A DNA stretch of 24,818 nt from J054 sp964613615 (lineage in GTDB: Bacteria; Pseudomonadota; Gammaproteobacteria; Steroidobacterales; GCA-2729495): positions 1-24,818 of the forward strand of contig CAZTIB010000076.1 of assembly GCA_964613615.1 (NCBI GenBank), written 5' to 3'. Each line of letters starts with the position of its first letter. Position 1 is the stretch's first letter. Positions 1 through 6,701 of this stretch are shown one piece after another. The notes beneath the pieces were generated by a model. That model did no database searches, was not told where the DNA came from, and worked only from the letters and a program-made list of their open reading frames with translations. Position numbers and translations under genes: made by a program.

Positions 1-786
1 GACGGTGCCTATGTTGGCCTCGCCAGCCTGGCGGATGACGCCGGTACGGATAATACGCTGTTGGTGAGCGCGTCCAACGCAACTGTCGCCGTTGCCTTCA
101 GCGTCAACAGGATCTCCTCGCGCTCGGCTGCCGGCATCTGGGTCGGAACCATCACCTCCGATTCCGACGGAATCGCCGTGCCCGCGATGGCCATCATCGC
201 TGAGACAGCTGAGGCACGCTTCGTTGACATGGACGACAATCAGCTGGCGGGCACCGCCAACGTGACCGGCAATTTCTTTGACAGCACCTTCGAGGCCTTT
301 GCTGCCGATGGCGAGCTGTTGCCGGGCGGTCTTACCTACTTCGAGCCGGTGCTTGTTCAAGGCCTGGTCGACGAGGCTGCCAGCCTGGACCTGTCCTACC
401 AGCAGGGCATGTTCGATACCGGCGACCTGGCGCTGACCTACGACGCGGTCTATCAGAACGGTTCCGACCTGAATACGGTCGCCGACGATTGGACCTTCGT
501 GGCCGGCCCAGGCGATTCGGTGGATATCAGCATTGCGGCCAACGGCGACATCACGGGCTCCGATTCCGACGGCTGTACCTTCAGTGGCAGCGTGTCGATT
601 ATTGATTCCAACTTCAACGCCTACCAGGTCGACCTGACCGTGGCGGCCTGTGCCGCTGCCGGCGCATACAGCGGGCTTGGGGCCGTGCTGGACGTCGCGG
701 CCCCGGGCGATACGCTGCTCGTTGCGGTATCGAACAGCGTTCTCGAATCCGGTCCGGTCGTCAGCCTGACCAGGGTCGCTCCCTGA
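1..786 (+). CDS. Secreted repeat-domain protein, 3' part only
   Basis: The reading frame is open from base 1, so the gene begins before the window; 261 codons are visible, ending in TGA at 784-786. The visible part holds the end of one domain and one complete domain. GAYVGL at codons 2-7, followed by NTLLVSASN, recurs as GAYSGL from base 661, followed by DTLLVAVSN, giving a period of about 219 residues. The complete domain opens at GIWVGTITSDSDG and contains GDITGSDSDGCTFSG and a later AAC, so one Cys pair per repeat is possible. The composition is rich in Asp, Gly, Ser, Thr and Ala with few Lys, which suits an exported beta-rich surface protein or lipoprotein. The signal peptide would lie upstream and cannot be checked. 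I recognise no enzyme motif, and the function is unknown. A perfect hairpin at 800-836 follows the stop. Confidence 0.75.
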   Translation, partial: DGAYVGLASLADDAGTDNTLLVSASNATVAVAFSVNRISSRSAAGIWVGTITSDSDGIAVPAMAIIAETAEARFVDMDDNQLAGTANVTGNFFDSTFEAFAADGELLPGGLTYFEPVLVQGLVDEAASLDLSYQQGMFDTGDLALTYDAVYQNGSDLNTVADDWTFVAGPGDSVDISIAANGDITGSDSDGCTFSGSVSIIDSNFNAYQVDLTVAACAAAGAYSGLGAVLDVAAPGDTLLVAVSNSVLESGPVVSLTRVAP

Positions 787-799
787 TTGCCGATCGGTG

Positions 800-836
800 C
801 CGGTGATCCCTTGCGAACTTCGCAAGGGATCACCGG
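800..836. terminator. Perfect 17-bp hairpin after the repeat protein
   Basis: Bases 800-816 and 820-836 are perfect reverse complements with a 3-nt loop (ACT). The hairpin starts 13 bases after the stop of the upstream gene and ends 49 bases before the next start. No T-run follows on either strand, so it is not a standard intrinsic terminator. It could be a Rho-independent-like stop without a U-tract, an mRNA 3'-end stabiliser, or a repeat-family hairpin. The perfect pairing points to function or recent origin. Confidence 0.55.
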
Positions 837-885
837 CTTGCAATCAATCGCTGCGCGCCGGGTCTTGGAGCGCCAGACTCTCTGC

Positions 886-1272
886 ATGCTCCGTTGGCTG
901 CCCATACTGCTAGGCGTTGCCTTTCTCGCCGAAGCCGCACCAGTGGTGGCGGCGGAAGTCGATTACCTGTTTCGCGATGAACGGGTGTGTAACGAATTGG
1001 GCACCTTCTGTCTCGTTGGCACACTGTCTTACGAGCCCAACCCGCGCCTGCTGCGGCTGCGCGCGCGCGTGCACAAGGCACCCGGTCCCGGGTTGCTGCG
1101 CATTCGCCTGATTGGCAGCACCCGGCTCGGTTATCGTCGCCGCGCGCCGCTGGAGGTCCGCGTGCGTGGCAACTACAGCGAGATCATTAATCACAAGATG
1201 ATTCCGGATCATCCGGATGCGCTGGAATGGGCGGTGGACCAGCTAGAGTTCCTCGCAGATCAGGCGCGTTGA
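886..1272 (+). CDS. Small secreted protein of unknown function
   Basis: 128 codons from ATG 886 to TGA 1270-1272. The frame is open back to 787, but ATG 886 is the start that gives a proper export signal: MLRW, a hydrophobic stretch (LPILLGVAFLA), then a likely signal-peptidase site near APVVAA before EVDYLF. The mature part is about 105 residues with two close cysteines (VCNELGTFC), which may form a disulfide, and a very basic middle (several Arg-rich beta-like stretches). It ends in an acidic, probably helical tail (DALEWAVDQLEFLADQ). A GGAG at 867-870 is rather far (15 nt) from the ATG, so translation initiation is not strongly marked. I do not recognise the family. The gene stands alone between two hairpins and is probably a periplasmic monocistronic product. 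Confidence 0.6.
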   Translation: MLRWLPILLGVAFLAEAAPVVAAEVDYLFRDERVCNELGTFCLVGTLSYEPNPRLLRLRARVHKAPGPGLLRIRLIGSTRLGYRRRAPLEVRVRGNYSEIINHKMIPDHPDALEWAVDQLEFLADQAR

Positions 1273-1276
1273 CGTT

Positions 1277-1306
1277 AACCAGGCATCAGCATTGCTGATG
1301 CTGGTT
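1277..1306. terminator. Bulged hairpin after the small secreted protein
   Basis: AACCAG + CATCAGC (1277-1290, with one bulged G at 1283) pairs with GCTGATG + CTGGTT (1294-1306) around loop ATT. It begins 5 bases after the stop of the upstream gene. There is no T-run, so termination would be weak or Rho-linked. The right arm (CATTGCTGATGCTG, 1290-1303) recurs exactly at 1903-1916 ahead of glgP. Confidence 0.45.
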
Positions 1307-1321
1307 GCGTAACTCGATGAT

Positions 1322-1495
1322 CTACGGATCTGCTGGCAGGTTTCCGAAATCCCTGCGCCAGGCCCCAACCGCAAGGCTTTCGTTGTTGACTACAGTAATG
1401 GTCTTGCCCCGGGCGGCTTCATTGTCGATACAGGCCACCAGGACTTCGGCCGCGTCGCTGCGCGAGCCATCTGCTGGACCCGGGTCGAACGCTTG
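1322..1495 (-). pseudogene. C-terminal remnant of an SDR / NAD(P)-binding oxidoreductase gene
   Basis: On the minus strand a frame ending in TAG (1324-1322) reads SRSDAAEVLVACIDNEAARG then KTITVVNN. This is the typical C-terminal pattern of atypical SDR / NmrA-like NAD(P)-binding proteins: SRxDxAxVLVxxLDN, then GKTFxVVN. Only about 57 codons remain. There is no start codon, Rossmann Gly-rich motif or catalytic region, because upstream on that strand the frame runs straight into the tRNA terminator at 1498-1525. The gene therefore appears to have lost its first part, probably by rearrangement at the tRNA end. The call rests on motif memory only. A chance open frame is the alternative. Confidence 0.5.
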
Positions 1496-1497
1496 AA

Positions 1498-1525
1498 TAA
1501 AAAGGCCCCCTGAAGGGAGCCTTTT
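1498..1525 (-). terminator. Intrinsic terminator of the tRNA-Arg unit (potentially bidirectional)
   Basis: AAAAGGC (1500-1506) pairs with GCCTTTT (1519-1525). After a C/A mismatch, CCC (1508-1510) pairs with GGG (1515-1517) around a TGAA loop. On the minus strand the stem is followed by TTTTTATT, a classic U-tract. On the plus strand it is followed by TTTT inside the stem. It lies 7 bases past the distal tRNA-3'-end copy (1532-1550), the normal place for a tRNA terminator. It was therefore probably the original terminator of this tRNA gene before the 181-bp trailer unit appeared. Confidence 0.85.
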
Positions 1526-1531
1526 GATTTA

Positions 1532-1550
1532 TGGCGCGCCCGGAGAGATT
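1532..1550 (-). repeat. Distal copy of the tRNA-Arg 3' end (19-bp direct repeat)
   Basis: This is identical over 19 bases to 1713-1731, the last part of the T-arm, 3' acceptor strand, discriminator G and CCA of tRNA-Arg. After CCA both copies continue into a TAAATC/AAATC-like stretch. It is immediately followed by the intrinsic terminator at 1498-1525, so it looks like the original tRNA end, with the present tRNA end being the duplicated one, or the reverse. Confidence 0.85.
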
Positions 1551-1640
1551 GATTCGGGGCCGGGTACGGCCCCTCACCCCTTCGGGGCGCGCTGCGCGCG
1601 TCCAAATTTGCTCTGCAAATTAGTCGAACTCTTGTCTGAT

Positions 1641-1668
1641 AGAAGGTCGGGAGCCCGAATCTCTGCGG
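1641..1668 (+). repeat. Inverted 28-bp copy of the tRNA-Arg 3' half
   Basis: The plus strand here matches the tRNA-sense sequence (minus strand 1748-1721) at 25 of 28 positions. It spans the 3' anticodon-stem bases, variable loop, T-arm and start of the 3' acceptor strand. The tRNA is on the minus strand, so its trailer transcript carries the complement of its own 3' half. Two of the three differences give G-U pairs in RNA, so 27 of 28 positions can pair and only one C-C mismatch remains. Confidence 0.8.
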
Positions 1669-1682
1669 AGTTCACAACCCCA

Positions 1683-1706
1683 AAGGGGCCACTGTCGTGA
1701 CCCCTT
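1683..1706 (-). terminator. Hairpin directly after tRNA-Arg
   Basis: On the minus strand AAGGGGTCAC (1706-1697) pairs with GTGGCCCCTT (1692-1683), including one G-U pair, around a 4-nt loop. It begins 7 bases past CCA. Only TTT then G follows, so it may be an attenuating terminator or a processing/protection hairpin rather than a full stop. Readthrough would produce the trailer unit. Confidence 0.5.
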
Positions 1707-1712
1707 GTGATT

Positions 1713-1789
1713 TGGCGCGCCCGGAGAGATTCGAACTCCCGACCTTCTGGTTCGTAGCCAGACACTCTATCCAACTGAGCTACGGGCGC
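1713..1789 (-). tRNA. tRNA-Arg (anticodon ACG)
   Basis: A 77-nt cloverleaf on the minus strand including encoded CCA. Acceptor GCGCCCG pairs with CGGGCGC, discriminator is G, and T8-A9 are present. The D-arm is GCTCAGTTGGATAGAGT-like. The anticodon stem TCTGG/CCAGA encloses loop CTACGAA with anticodon ACG. The T-arm GGGAG/CTCTC encloses TTCGAAT. A34 is normally converted to inosine in bacterial tRNA-Arg(ACG), so that it reads CGU, CGC and CGA. A sigma70-type promoter with a GC-rich discriminator lies at 1838-1866. The gene is followed by the 181-bp trailer unit and a terminator. Confidence 0.97.
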
Positions 1790-1993
1790 GAGGATGGATG
1801 CGGAACTGGACCGTGGCCCGGTGCCAGCGAGCGCGCAATTCTCTCCCTGATCCCGGATCAGGTCAACGTCCGGTCCCGAGCGCTAACGGTGCGCGTAGGC
1901 AACATTGCTGATGCTGATTTGCACGTGGGTGAGTTACCATCGGGGCCGCGTCGCACGGCGACTGCCTGTTGGCTAGAAGAGCGTTATAAGTCC
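1790..1993. other. Divergent intergenic region between tRNA-Arg and glgP
   Basis: About 200 bases without a protein gene. It holds the tRNA promoter (minus strand, 1838-1866) with an embedded palindrome, a 14-base repeat (1903-1916) of the hairpin arm at 1290-1303, and the AGAAGAG Shine-Dalgarno of glgP at 1976-1982. The plus-strand frame is open through it, but the tRNA lies inside that stretch, so it is not coding. I could not identify a convincing plus-strand promoter for glgP. Confidence 0.6.
1838..1866 (-). promoter_or_regulatory. tRNA-Arg promoter with palindrome in the spacer
   Basis: On the minus strand the -35 is TTGACC (1866-1861) and the -10 is GAGAAT (1843-1838), separated by exactly 17 bases. 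The bases just after the -10 are TGCGCGC, the GC-rich discriminator typical of stable-RNA promoters under stringent (ppGpp) control. The start should fall near 1831, about 40 bases before the mature tRNA. The spacer contains a perfect palindrome, CCTGATCC-C-GGATCAGG (1846-1862), which runs into the -35 box. This may be an operator, or chance. Confidence 0.7.
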
Positions 1994-4615
1994 ATGACCG
2001 GAAAGTCTTTTCCCCTGGAAGTTGAGGCACGGCTGCCCGCGAAGATTGAGCGGCTCGCCGAGCTCGGATCGAATTTCTGGTACAGCTGGCACCGGCCGAC
2101 CCGGCAGCTCCTGTTCATGCTCGATGAAGAGCTCTACTGGCGGGTCGACAGGAATCCTCGGGTGTTTCTGCGTTACGTGGACCAGCGCCGGCTCGACAAC
2201 GCCGCTGAAAGCGAGACCTTCCTGGGCCTGTACCGCAAGGTGCTGGCGGAGTTCGATGCTTACCTGGAGCAGGGTCTGGACGGTTACGCGCCCGCGCAGC
2301 TGGAACAAGAGGACCTGGTGGCCTATTTCTGCGCGGAATTCGGTTATCACGAGAGTTTCCCGATCTACTCCGGCGGCCTCGGTATCCTGGCCGGCGATCA
2401 CTGCAAGACGGCCAGTGACATGCGCCTGCCCTTCGTGGCTGTGGGCCTCTTGTATCGCTCGGGATATTTCAAGCAGTTAATCGATCGCCACGGGCATCAG
2501 CTGGTCGAGCACCCGTACCTTCGGGCCGGCGACGGCCCGGTGGAGCCGGTGACAATCGCCGACGGGAGCGAGCTGCACGTCACCTGCCCAATCCAGGGCA
2601 CGGAAGTCTCCGTGAAGATCTGGCGGGCCCACGTAGGCCGCGTACCGGTGCTGCTGCTCGATACGGATATCCCGGAGAATGAGCCCCGGTACCAGGAAAT
2701 TACCCGGGTGCTGTACGGCGGCGACAAGGAGCGACGCATCGAGCAGGAAATTGTGCTCGGGATTGCCGGCGTTCGCGCGCTGCTGTCGTCGGGCATGCAA
2801 CCGCGTGTCTGGCACATCAATGAAGGGCATGCCGCCTTTCAGGCCGTCGAGCGCATTCGTTTCCTGATGAAGGGCGGTCTCGACTACAGCACAGCCATGG
2901 AGGCGGTGGCCGCAAGCACGGTATTCACCACGCATACGCCGGTAGCCGCCGGGCACGATGTCTTTGACCGTGAACTCGTGGTATCGCATTTTCACGAAAT
3001 GATCGGGGAGCTGGGTATTTCCGAGGAGCAATTCCTTCGCCTCGGCCAGAACTCGAACCAGGGCCACGAGTTCAACATGACGCGACTGGCTATTTCGACA
3101 GCCAGTGCCGTTAACGGCGTCAGCCGCATCCACGGCCGCGTATCGGCAGAAATCTGTTCGTCGGCGTGGCCGGATGTGCCGCCGCTCGAGAACCCGGTGG
3201 GTTTCGTAACCAATGGCGTGCACGTGCCGACCTTCATGGAACAGGGCTGGGCCGAGCTACTCGAACAGGACGTCGGGCCCGCCTGGGGCAGCCAATTGAT
3301 GGATCGTTCCCTGACCAATGGCATCGAGGAGATTACCGACACTCGATTCTGGAACGTCAACCAGCGGGTCAAGAGCAACATGCTCACCGCGCTGCGCCGG
3401 CGGCTGGAGCGGCAACACCAGCGCAACAACGTCAGCGACGCACACATCCACCGCCTGCTGAAGTACCTGGATCCGGAAGATCCGAACGTGCTCACCGTGG
3501 GTTTCGCTCGCCGTTTCGCCACCTACAAGCGGGCTACGCTGCTGTTTCATGATCTCGGCTGGTTGCAGCAGATCGTGGATCAAGATGAGCGACCCGTCGT
3601 GTTCATTTTCGCCGGCAAGGCGCACCCGGCAGACGAGCCGGGGCAGGAGTTGCTGCGCCGCGTGCATGAGATTTCAAACCAGCCGCCCTTTGTCGGCAAG
3701 GTCATCATGGTCGAGGGCTACGACATGGGCCTGGGGCGTCTGTTGACGGCAGGCGTAGATGTTTGGCTCAACACACCCATTGCCCCGCTGGAGGCCAGCG
3801 GCACGTCGGGCATGAAGGCGGCGATCAACGGCACGGTAAATCTCAGCGTGCTCGACGGCTGGTGGGCAGAGTCTTACGACGGCACCAATGGCTGGGGCAT
3901 GCCGCCGTCTGCCACGGATGACCCGGCAGAGCGGGACCGGGAAGATGCGCGCACCTTATATGAAACCCTGCAGGACGAAGTGATTCCCCTGTATTACGAC
4001 CGCGACGACAAGCATGGTTATTCACCTGGGTGGGTGGCCTTGTCCAAGCGCTCGATGGCCACGGTGCTCCCGCACTTCAACAGCCGCCGGTTCCTGAACG
4101 ACTACGCCGTTGGCTACTACGGTCCGGCTTGCCGGCAGGGCAAGCTCCTCGGCGCAGACAATTTCGCGGTAGCGAAAGACCTGGCCAAGTGGAAGAACAA
4201 GGTGCGCGAAGCCTGGCCACAGATCAGCCTGAAGATGCTGGGTGAGATACCCGAGCGGATGCCGGTGGACGGCACTTTGTCCATCGCGGTCCAAGTGTCC
4301 CTCGGCGCGCTGTCGCCGGAAGACCTGCGCGTGGAATGGGTGGTGCACCGTGAAGTCTGTTCCGAAGAATCGGTGCCGCTGCAACGATTTGCGGGTTATG
4401 CACAAGTTGCCGACGGGGTCCGGGAGCTGGACGATGACCTGGTCATGGTGGTGCCCTTCGTCCCTGAAGCCGGCGGTGGTCGCAGCGATACGCGAACCTA
4501 TCGTCTCGATATGGAATCTCCGTGGACCGGCCAGTTGCGCTGCGAAATCCGCGCGGTACCCAGTCACCCGCACCTTGCCCATCCCTACGAGCTCGGCCTG
4601 ATGCGCTGGCTCTGA
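1994..4615 (+). CDS. glgP: Alpha-glucan (glycogen/maltodextrin) phosphorylase, DUF3417 type
   Basis: 873 residues from ATG 1994. The frame is open further upstream, but there it crosses the tRNA-Arg gene, and AGAAGAG at 1976-1982 serves this ATG. The enzyme removes glucose units from alpha-1,4-glucan ends with phosphate, giving glucose-1-phosphate, in the cytoplasm with PLP. Residues ~10-115 (KIERLAELGSNFWYSWHRPT) are the DUF3417 N-terminal domain, followed by EFGYHESFPIYSGGLGILAGDH and the GT35 core. EASGTSGMKAAINGTVNLS holds the PLP-binding Lys608. A C-terminal extension of ~100 residues is beta-rich. This is the form found in Thermus, mycobacteria and many environmental proteobacteria, not the enteric GlgP/MalP form. 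glgX starts 23 bases after the stop, and the two are probably cotranscribed. Confidence 0.93.
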   Translation: MTGKSFPLEVEARLPAKIERLAELGSNFWYSWHRPTRQLLFMLDEELYWRVDRNPRVFLRYVDQRRLDNAAESETFLGLYRKVLAEFDAYLEQGLDGYAPAQLEQEDLVAYFCAEFGYHESFPIYSGGLGILAGDHCKTASDMRLPFVAVGLLYRSGYFKQLIDRHGHQLVEHPYLRAGDGPVEPVTIADGSELHVTCPIQGTEVSVKIWRAHVGRVPVLLLDTDIPENEPRYQEITRVLYGGDKERRIEQEIVLGIAGVRALLSSGMQPRVWHINEGHAAFQAVERIRFLMKGGLDYSTAMEAVAASTVFTTHTPVAAGHDVFDRELVVSHFHEMIGELGISEEQFLRLGQNSNQGHEFNMTRLAISTASAVNGVSRIHGRVSAEICSSAWPDVPPLENPVGFVTNGVHVPTFMEQGWAELLEQDVGPAWGSQLMDRSLTNGIEEITDTRFWNVNQRVKSNMLTALRRRLERQHQRNNVSDAHIHRLLKYLDPEDPNVLTVGFARRFATYKRATLLFHDLGWLQQIVDQDERPVVFIFAGKAHPADEPGQELLRRVHEISNQPPFVGKVIMVEGYDMGLGRLLTAGVDVWLNTPIAPLEASGTSGMKAAINGTVNLSVLDGWWAESYDGTNGWGMPPSATDDPAERDREDARTLYETLQDEVIPLYYDRDDKHGYSPGWVALSKRSMATVLPHFNSRRFLNDYAVGYYGPACRQGKLLGADNFAVAKDLAKWKNKVREAWPQISLKMLGEIPERMPVDGTLSIAVQVSLGALSPEDLRVEWVVHREVCSEESVPLQRFAGYAQVADGVRELDDDLVMVVPFVPEAGGGRSDTRTYRLDMESPWTGQLRCEIRAVPSHPHLAHPYELGLMRWL

Positions 4616-4638
4616 TTCGAGGGGCGAAGCCAATCAGC

Positions 4639-6693
4639 GTGTTCGAGATCCGACCGGGCCAGCACTTGCCGGCCGGTGCCTCGGCCCACGACGAGGGCGT
4701 CAATTTTTCGGTCTTCTGCCGTGGCGCGACTCGCATGTGGTTGCAGCTCTACGCGGGCCCCGCAGACGCTGAGCCGTTGCAGGTCATCGAACTCGACGCG
4801 CAGCAGCACCGGACCTTCTTTTTTTGGCACGTATTCCTGGTGGGCGCAAGGCCCGGCATTTGCTACACATGGCGGGCCGACGGTCCGGCAGATACCAGCG
4901 TGAGCGGCTGCCGGTTCGACCCGCGGCGTGAGCTGCTGGACCCCTGGGCCCAGGCCGTGGAGCCAGCGCGCTGGAGCCGCGCCGAAGCCTGCATCAACCC
5001 GGCTGCGCCCGGCATTCGCGCCCGCGTGTTGCCCACCGATGGCTACGACTGGGAGGGCGATGCCCAGCTGCACGTGCCGCTGGCCGACAGCGTGATCTAC
5101 GAGCTGCACGTGGGCGGCTTCACGCGCGGGGCAGAGGCCGGCGTGTCTGCACCCGGTACCTTTCGCGGCCTGACCGAGAAAATTCCGTACCTGGTTGACC
5201 TCGGTATTACGCACGTCGAGCTGCTGCCGGTGATGGCCTTCGACGAGCAGGATGTGCCGGAGGGTGCAGCCGAACTCGGGCTGCACAATTACTGGGGCTA
5301 CAGCACCTACGGGTTTTTCGCGCCGCATCCCGGCTTCGTTGCCGGCGACAATCCACGCGACGAGTTCCGGGATATGGTCAAGGCGCTGCACAAGGCCGGC
5401 ATCGGGATCATTCTCGACGTGGTGTTCAACCACACGGCCGAGGGTGGTGCCGAGGGTCCGATCATCAACTTCAAGGGTTTCGGCAACGAGTTCTTCTATC
5501 ACCTCGACCCGGAGGACCGTTCGCAGTATCGGGACTACACGGGTTGCGGCAATACAGTGAACTGTAATCACCCACTGGTGGCGCGCCTGATCCTGGAATG
5601 CATGGAGTACTGGGTCCGCGAGATGCACGTGGACGGATTCCGGCTGGACCTGGCAAGCGTGCTCGCGCGGGGTGAAGACGGTGAGCCCATGTATCACGCG
5701 CCGGTGCTGTGGAGTACGGAGTTTTCCACCACGCTGGCGGAGACCCACCTGATTGCCGAGGCCTGGGATGCCGCCGGCCTTTACCAGGTGGGAGATTTTC
5801 CCGGCTATCGCTGGGCCGAATGGAACGGCGACTACCGCGACACGCTGCGGGGCTTCCTGCGCGGTGACGGTGGCCTGATTTCCCGCCTCGCGTCACGCAT
5901 GGCGGGCAGCAGCGATCTTTACGCCGACTCCGGGCGGCTGCCGGTGAACAGCATCAACTTCATCACCTGCCATGACGGCTTTACGCTTAACGATCTGTTC
6001 AGCTACGAACAAAAGCGCAACGAGGCCAACGGCGAAGATAATCGAGATGGCAACAACCACAACCTGAGTTGGAACTGCGGTCATGAAGGGCCGACCGACA
6101 ATCCAAAAATCAACGCCCTGCGGATACAGCAGGCAAAAAACAGTATCGCAATGCTGCTGCTGAGCCAGGGTGTGCCGATGCTGCTGGCCGGTGACGAACT
6201 GCTGCGTAGCCAGCAGGGCAACAACAATGCGTGGTGCCAGGACAACCCCACCGGTTGGTTCGACTGGAGCCTGTTGACCGGCAACAGCGGCATGCTGCGT
6301 TTCGTACGCGAGCTCATCGGCCTGCGCCGGCGCCGGCCGTCTCTGCGCCGCCATCGTTTCCTGACGGGCGCGTCGGGGGCGGGCGATGAAGAACATCCGG
6401 ACATTGCCTGGTATGGCGCGCGCCTGGAGGCTCCCGATTGGGACCTCCCGGGCGCGAACTTGCTGGCCGCCACACTGTCTGGCATGACGCCCGACGAGCC
6501 GCTGCTGCACATCGTGATGAACATGGATGACGAGGCGCACCCGGTTCGGCTGCCTGCCGGCAAATGGAGAATCATCCTCGACACTTCGCGGGCGTCGCCG
6601 GACGACATCAATTCGCCGGCCCGCTGGCGGCAGGTTCGCCGCCGCCGGGTCGCGGTGCGGGCGCATTCAGTGATTGCCCTGGAACAGGACTAG
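4639..6693 (+). CDS. glgX: Glycogen debranching enzyme / isoamylase-type GH13
   Basis: 684 residues from GTG 4639, preceded by GAGGGG at 4619-4624. An ATG at longer range (4522 frame) lies inside glgP and lacks family sequence. The enzyme hydrolyses alpha-1,6 branches of glycogen limit dextrins left by phosphorylase. Order: CBM48-like N-terminal domain (residues ~5-105, AGASAHDEGVNFSVF), then the GH13 barrel beginning near VIYELHVGGFTRG. The catalytic set is complete: nucleophile Asp337 (GFRLDLA), acid/base Glu374 (LIAEAWD) and Asp446 (TCHDGFT). ILDVVFNHTAEG is conserved region I. GDELLRSQQGNNNAWCQD is typical of GlgX. The C-terminal ~90 residues form the beta-sandwich. It faces glgB tail to tail with only 8 bases between the stops and no visible terminator. 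Confidence 0.94.
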   Translation: MFEIRPGQHLPAGASAHDEGVNFSVFCRGATRMWLQLYAGPADAEPLQVIELDAQQHRTFFFWHVFLVGARPGICYTWRADGPADTSVSGCRFDPRRELLDPWAQAVEPARWSRAEACINPAAPGIRARVLPTDGYDWEGDAQLHVPLADSVIYELHVGGFTRGAEAGVSAPGTFRGLTEKIPYLVDLGITHVELLPVMAFDEQDVPEGAAELGLHNYWGYSTYGFFAPHPGFVAGDNPRDEFRDMVKALHKAGIGIILDVVFNHTAEGGAEGPIINFKGFGNEFFYHLDPEDRSQYRDYTGCGNTVNCNHPLVARLILECMEYWVREMHVDGFRLDLASVLARGEDGEPMYHAPVLWSTEFSTTLAETHLIAEAWDAAGLYQVGDFPGYRWAEWNGDYRDTLRGFLRGDGGLISRLASRMAGSSDLYADSGRLPVNSINFITCHDGFTLNDLFSYEQKRNEANGEDNRDGNNHNLSWNCGHEGPTDNPKINALRIQQAKNSIAMLLLSQGVPMLLAGDELLRSQQGNNNAWCQDNPTGWFDWSLLTGNSGMLRFVRELIGLRRRRPSLRRHRFLTGASGAGDEEHPDIAWYGARLEAPDWDLPGANLLAATLSGMTPDEPLLHIVMNMDDEAHPVRLPAGKWRIILDTSRASPDDINSPARWRQVRRRRVAVRAHSVIALEQD

Positions 6694-6701
6694 CGAGACG
6701 A

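Larger units (their letters stand above)
1532..1712 (-). repeat. 181-bp tRNA trailer unit resembling the rtT repeats of tyrT
   Basis: The unit lies directly after the encoded CCA of tRNA-Arg and ends (1532-1550) in an exact 19-bp copy of the tRNA 3' end (1713-1731). In transcription order it holds a hairpin (1706-1683), a 28-nt segment antisense to the tRNA (1668-1641), and three hairpins: AATTTGC/GCAAATT (1605-1621), GCGCGC/GCGCGC plus CCCC/GGGG (1577-1599), and GGGGCC/GGCCCC (1556-1573). E. coli tyrT is known to carry 178-bp units, each including 19 bp of the tRNA-Tyr 3' end, which give rtT RNA. The size and the 19-bp copy match that design. I see no convincing ORF in it. An alternative reading is a very small insertion at a tRNA attachment site, but no integrase gene is nearby. 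Confidence 0.7.

Noticed and set aside
1305..1496. Plus-strand 63-codon ORF
   Set aside because: No ribosome site or recognisable sequence; it lies opposite the SDR remnant and reads as its shadow.
1532..1731. Integrated genetic element with att sites at tRNA-Arg
   Set aside because: A 19-bp tRNA 3'-end repeat is att-like, but only 181 bp lie between copies and no integrase or cargo is present; the rtT-type trailer explains it better.
1290..1916. 14-bp direct repeat CATTGCTGATGCTG at 1290-1303 and 1903-1916
   Set aside because: Only the first copy sits in a hairpin and no flanking similarity extends beyond it; probably chance or a short shared motif.
1985..1990. TATAAG as a -10 box for glgP
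   Set aside because: It lies 3 bases before the ATG with no -35 at suitable distance; it would make a leaderless mRNA although a Shine-Dalgarno is present.
1697..1993. N-terminal extension of the glgP reading frame
   Set aside because: It runs across the tRNA-Arg gene on the other strand, has no ribosome site and no family sequence; ATG 1994 with AGAAGAG gives the normal protein.
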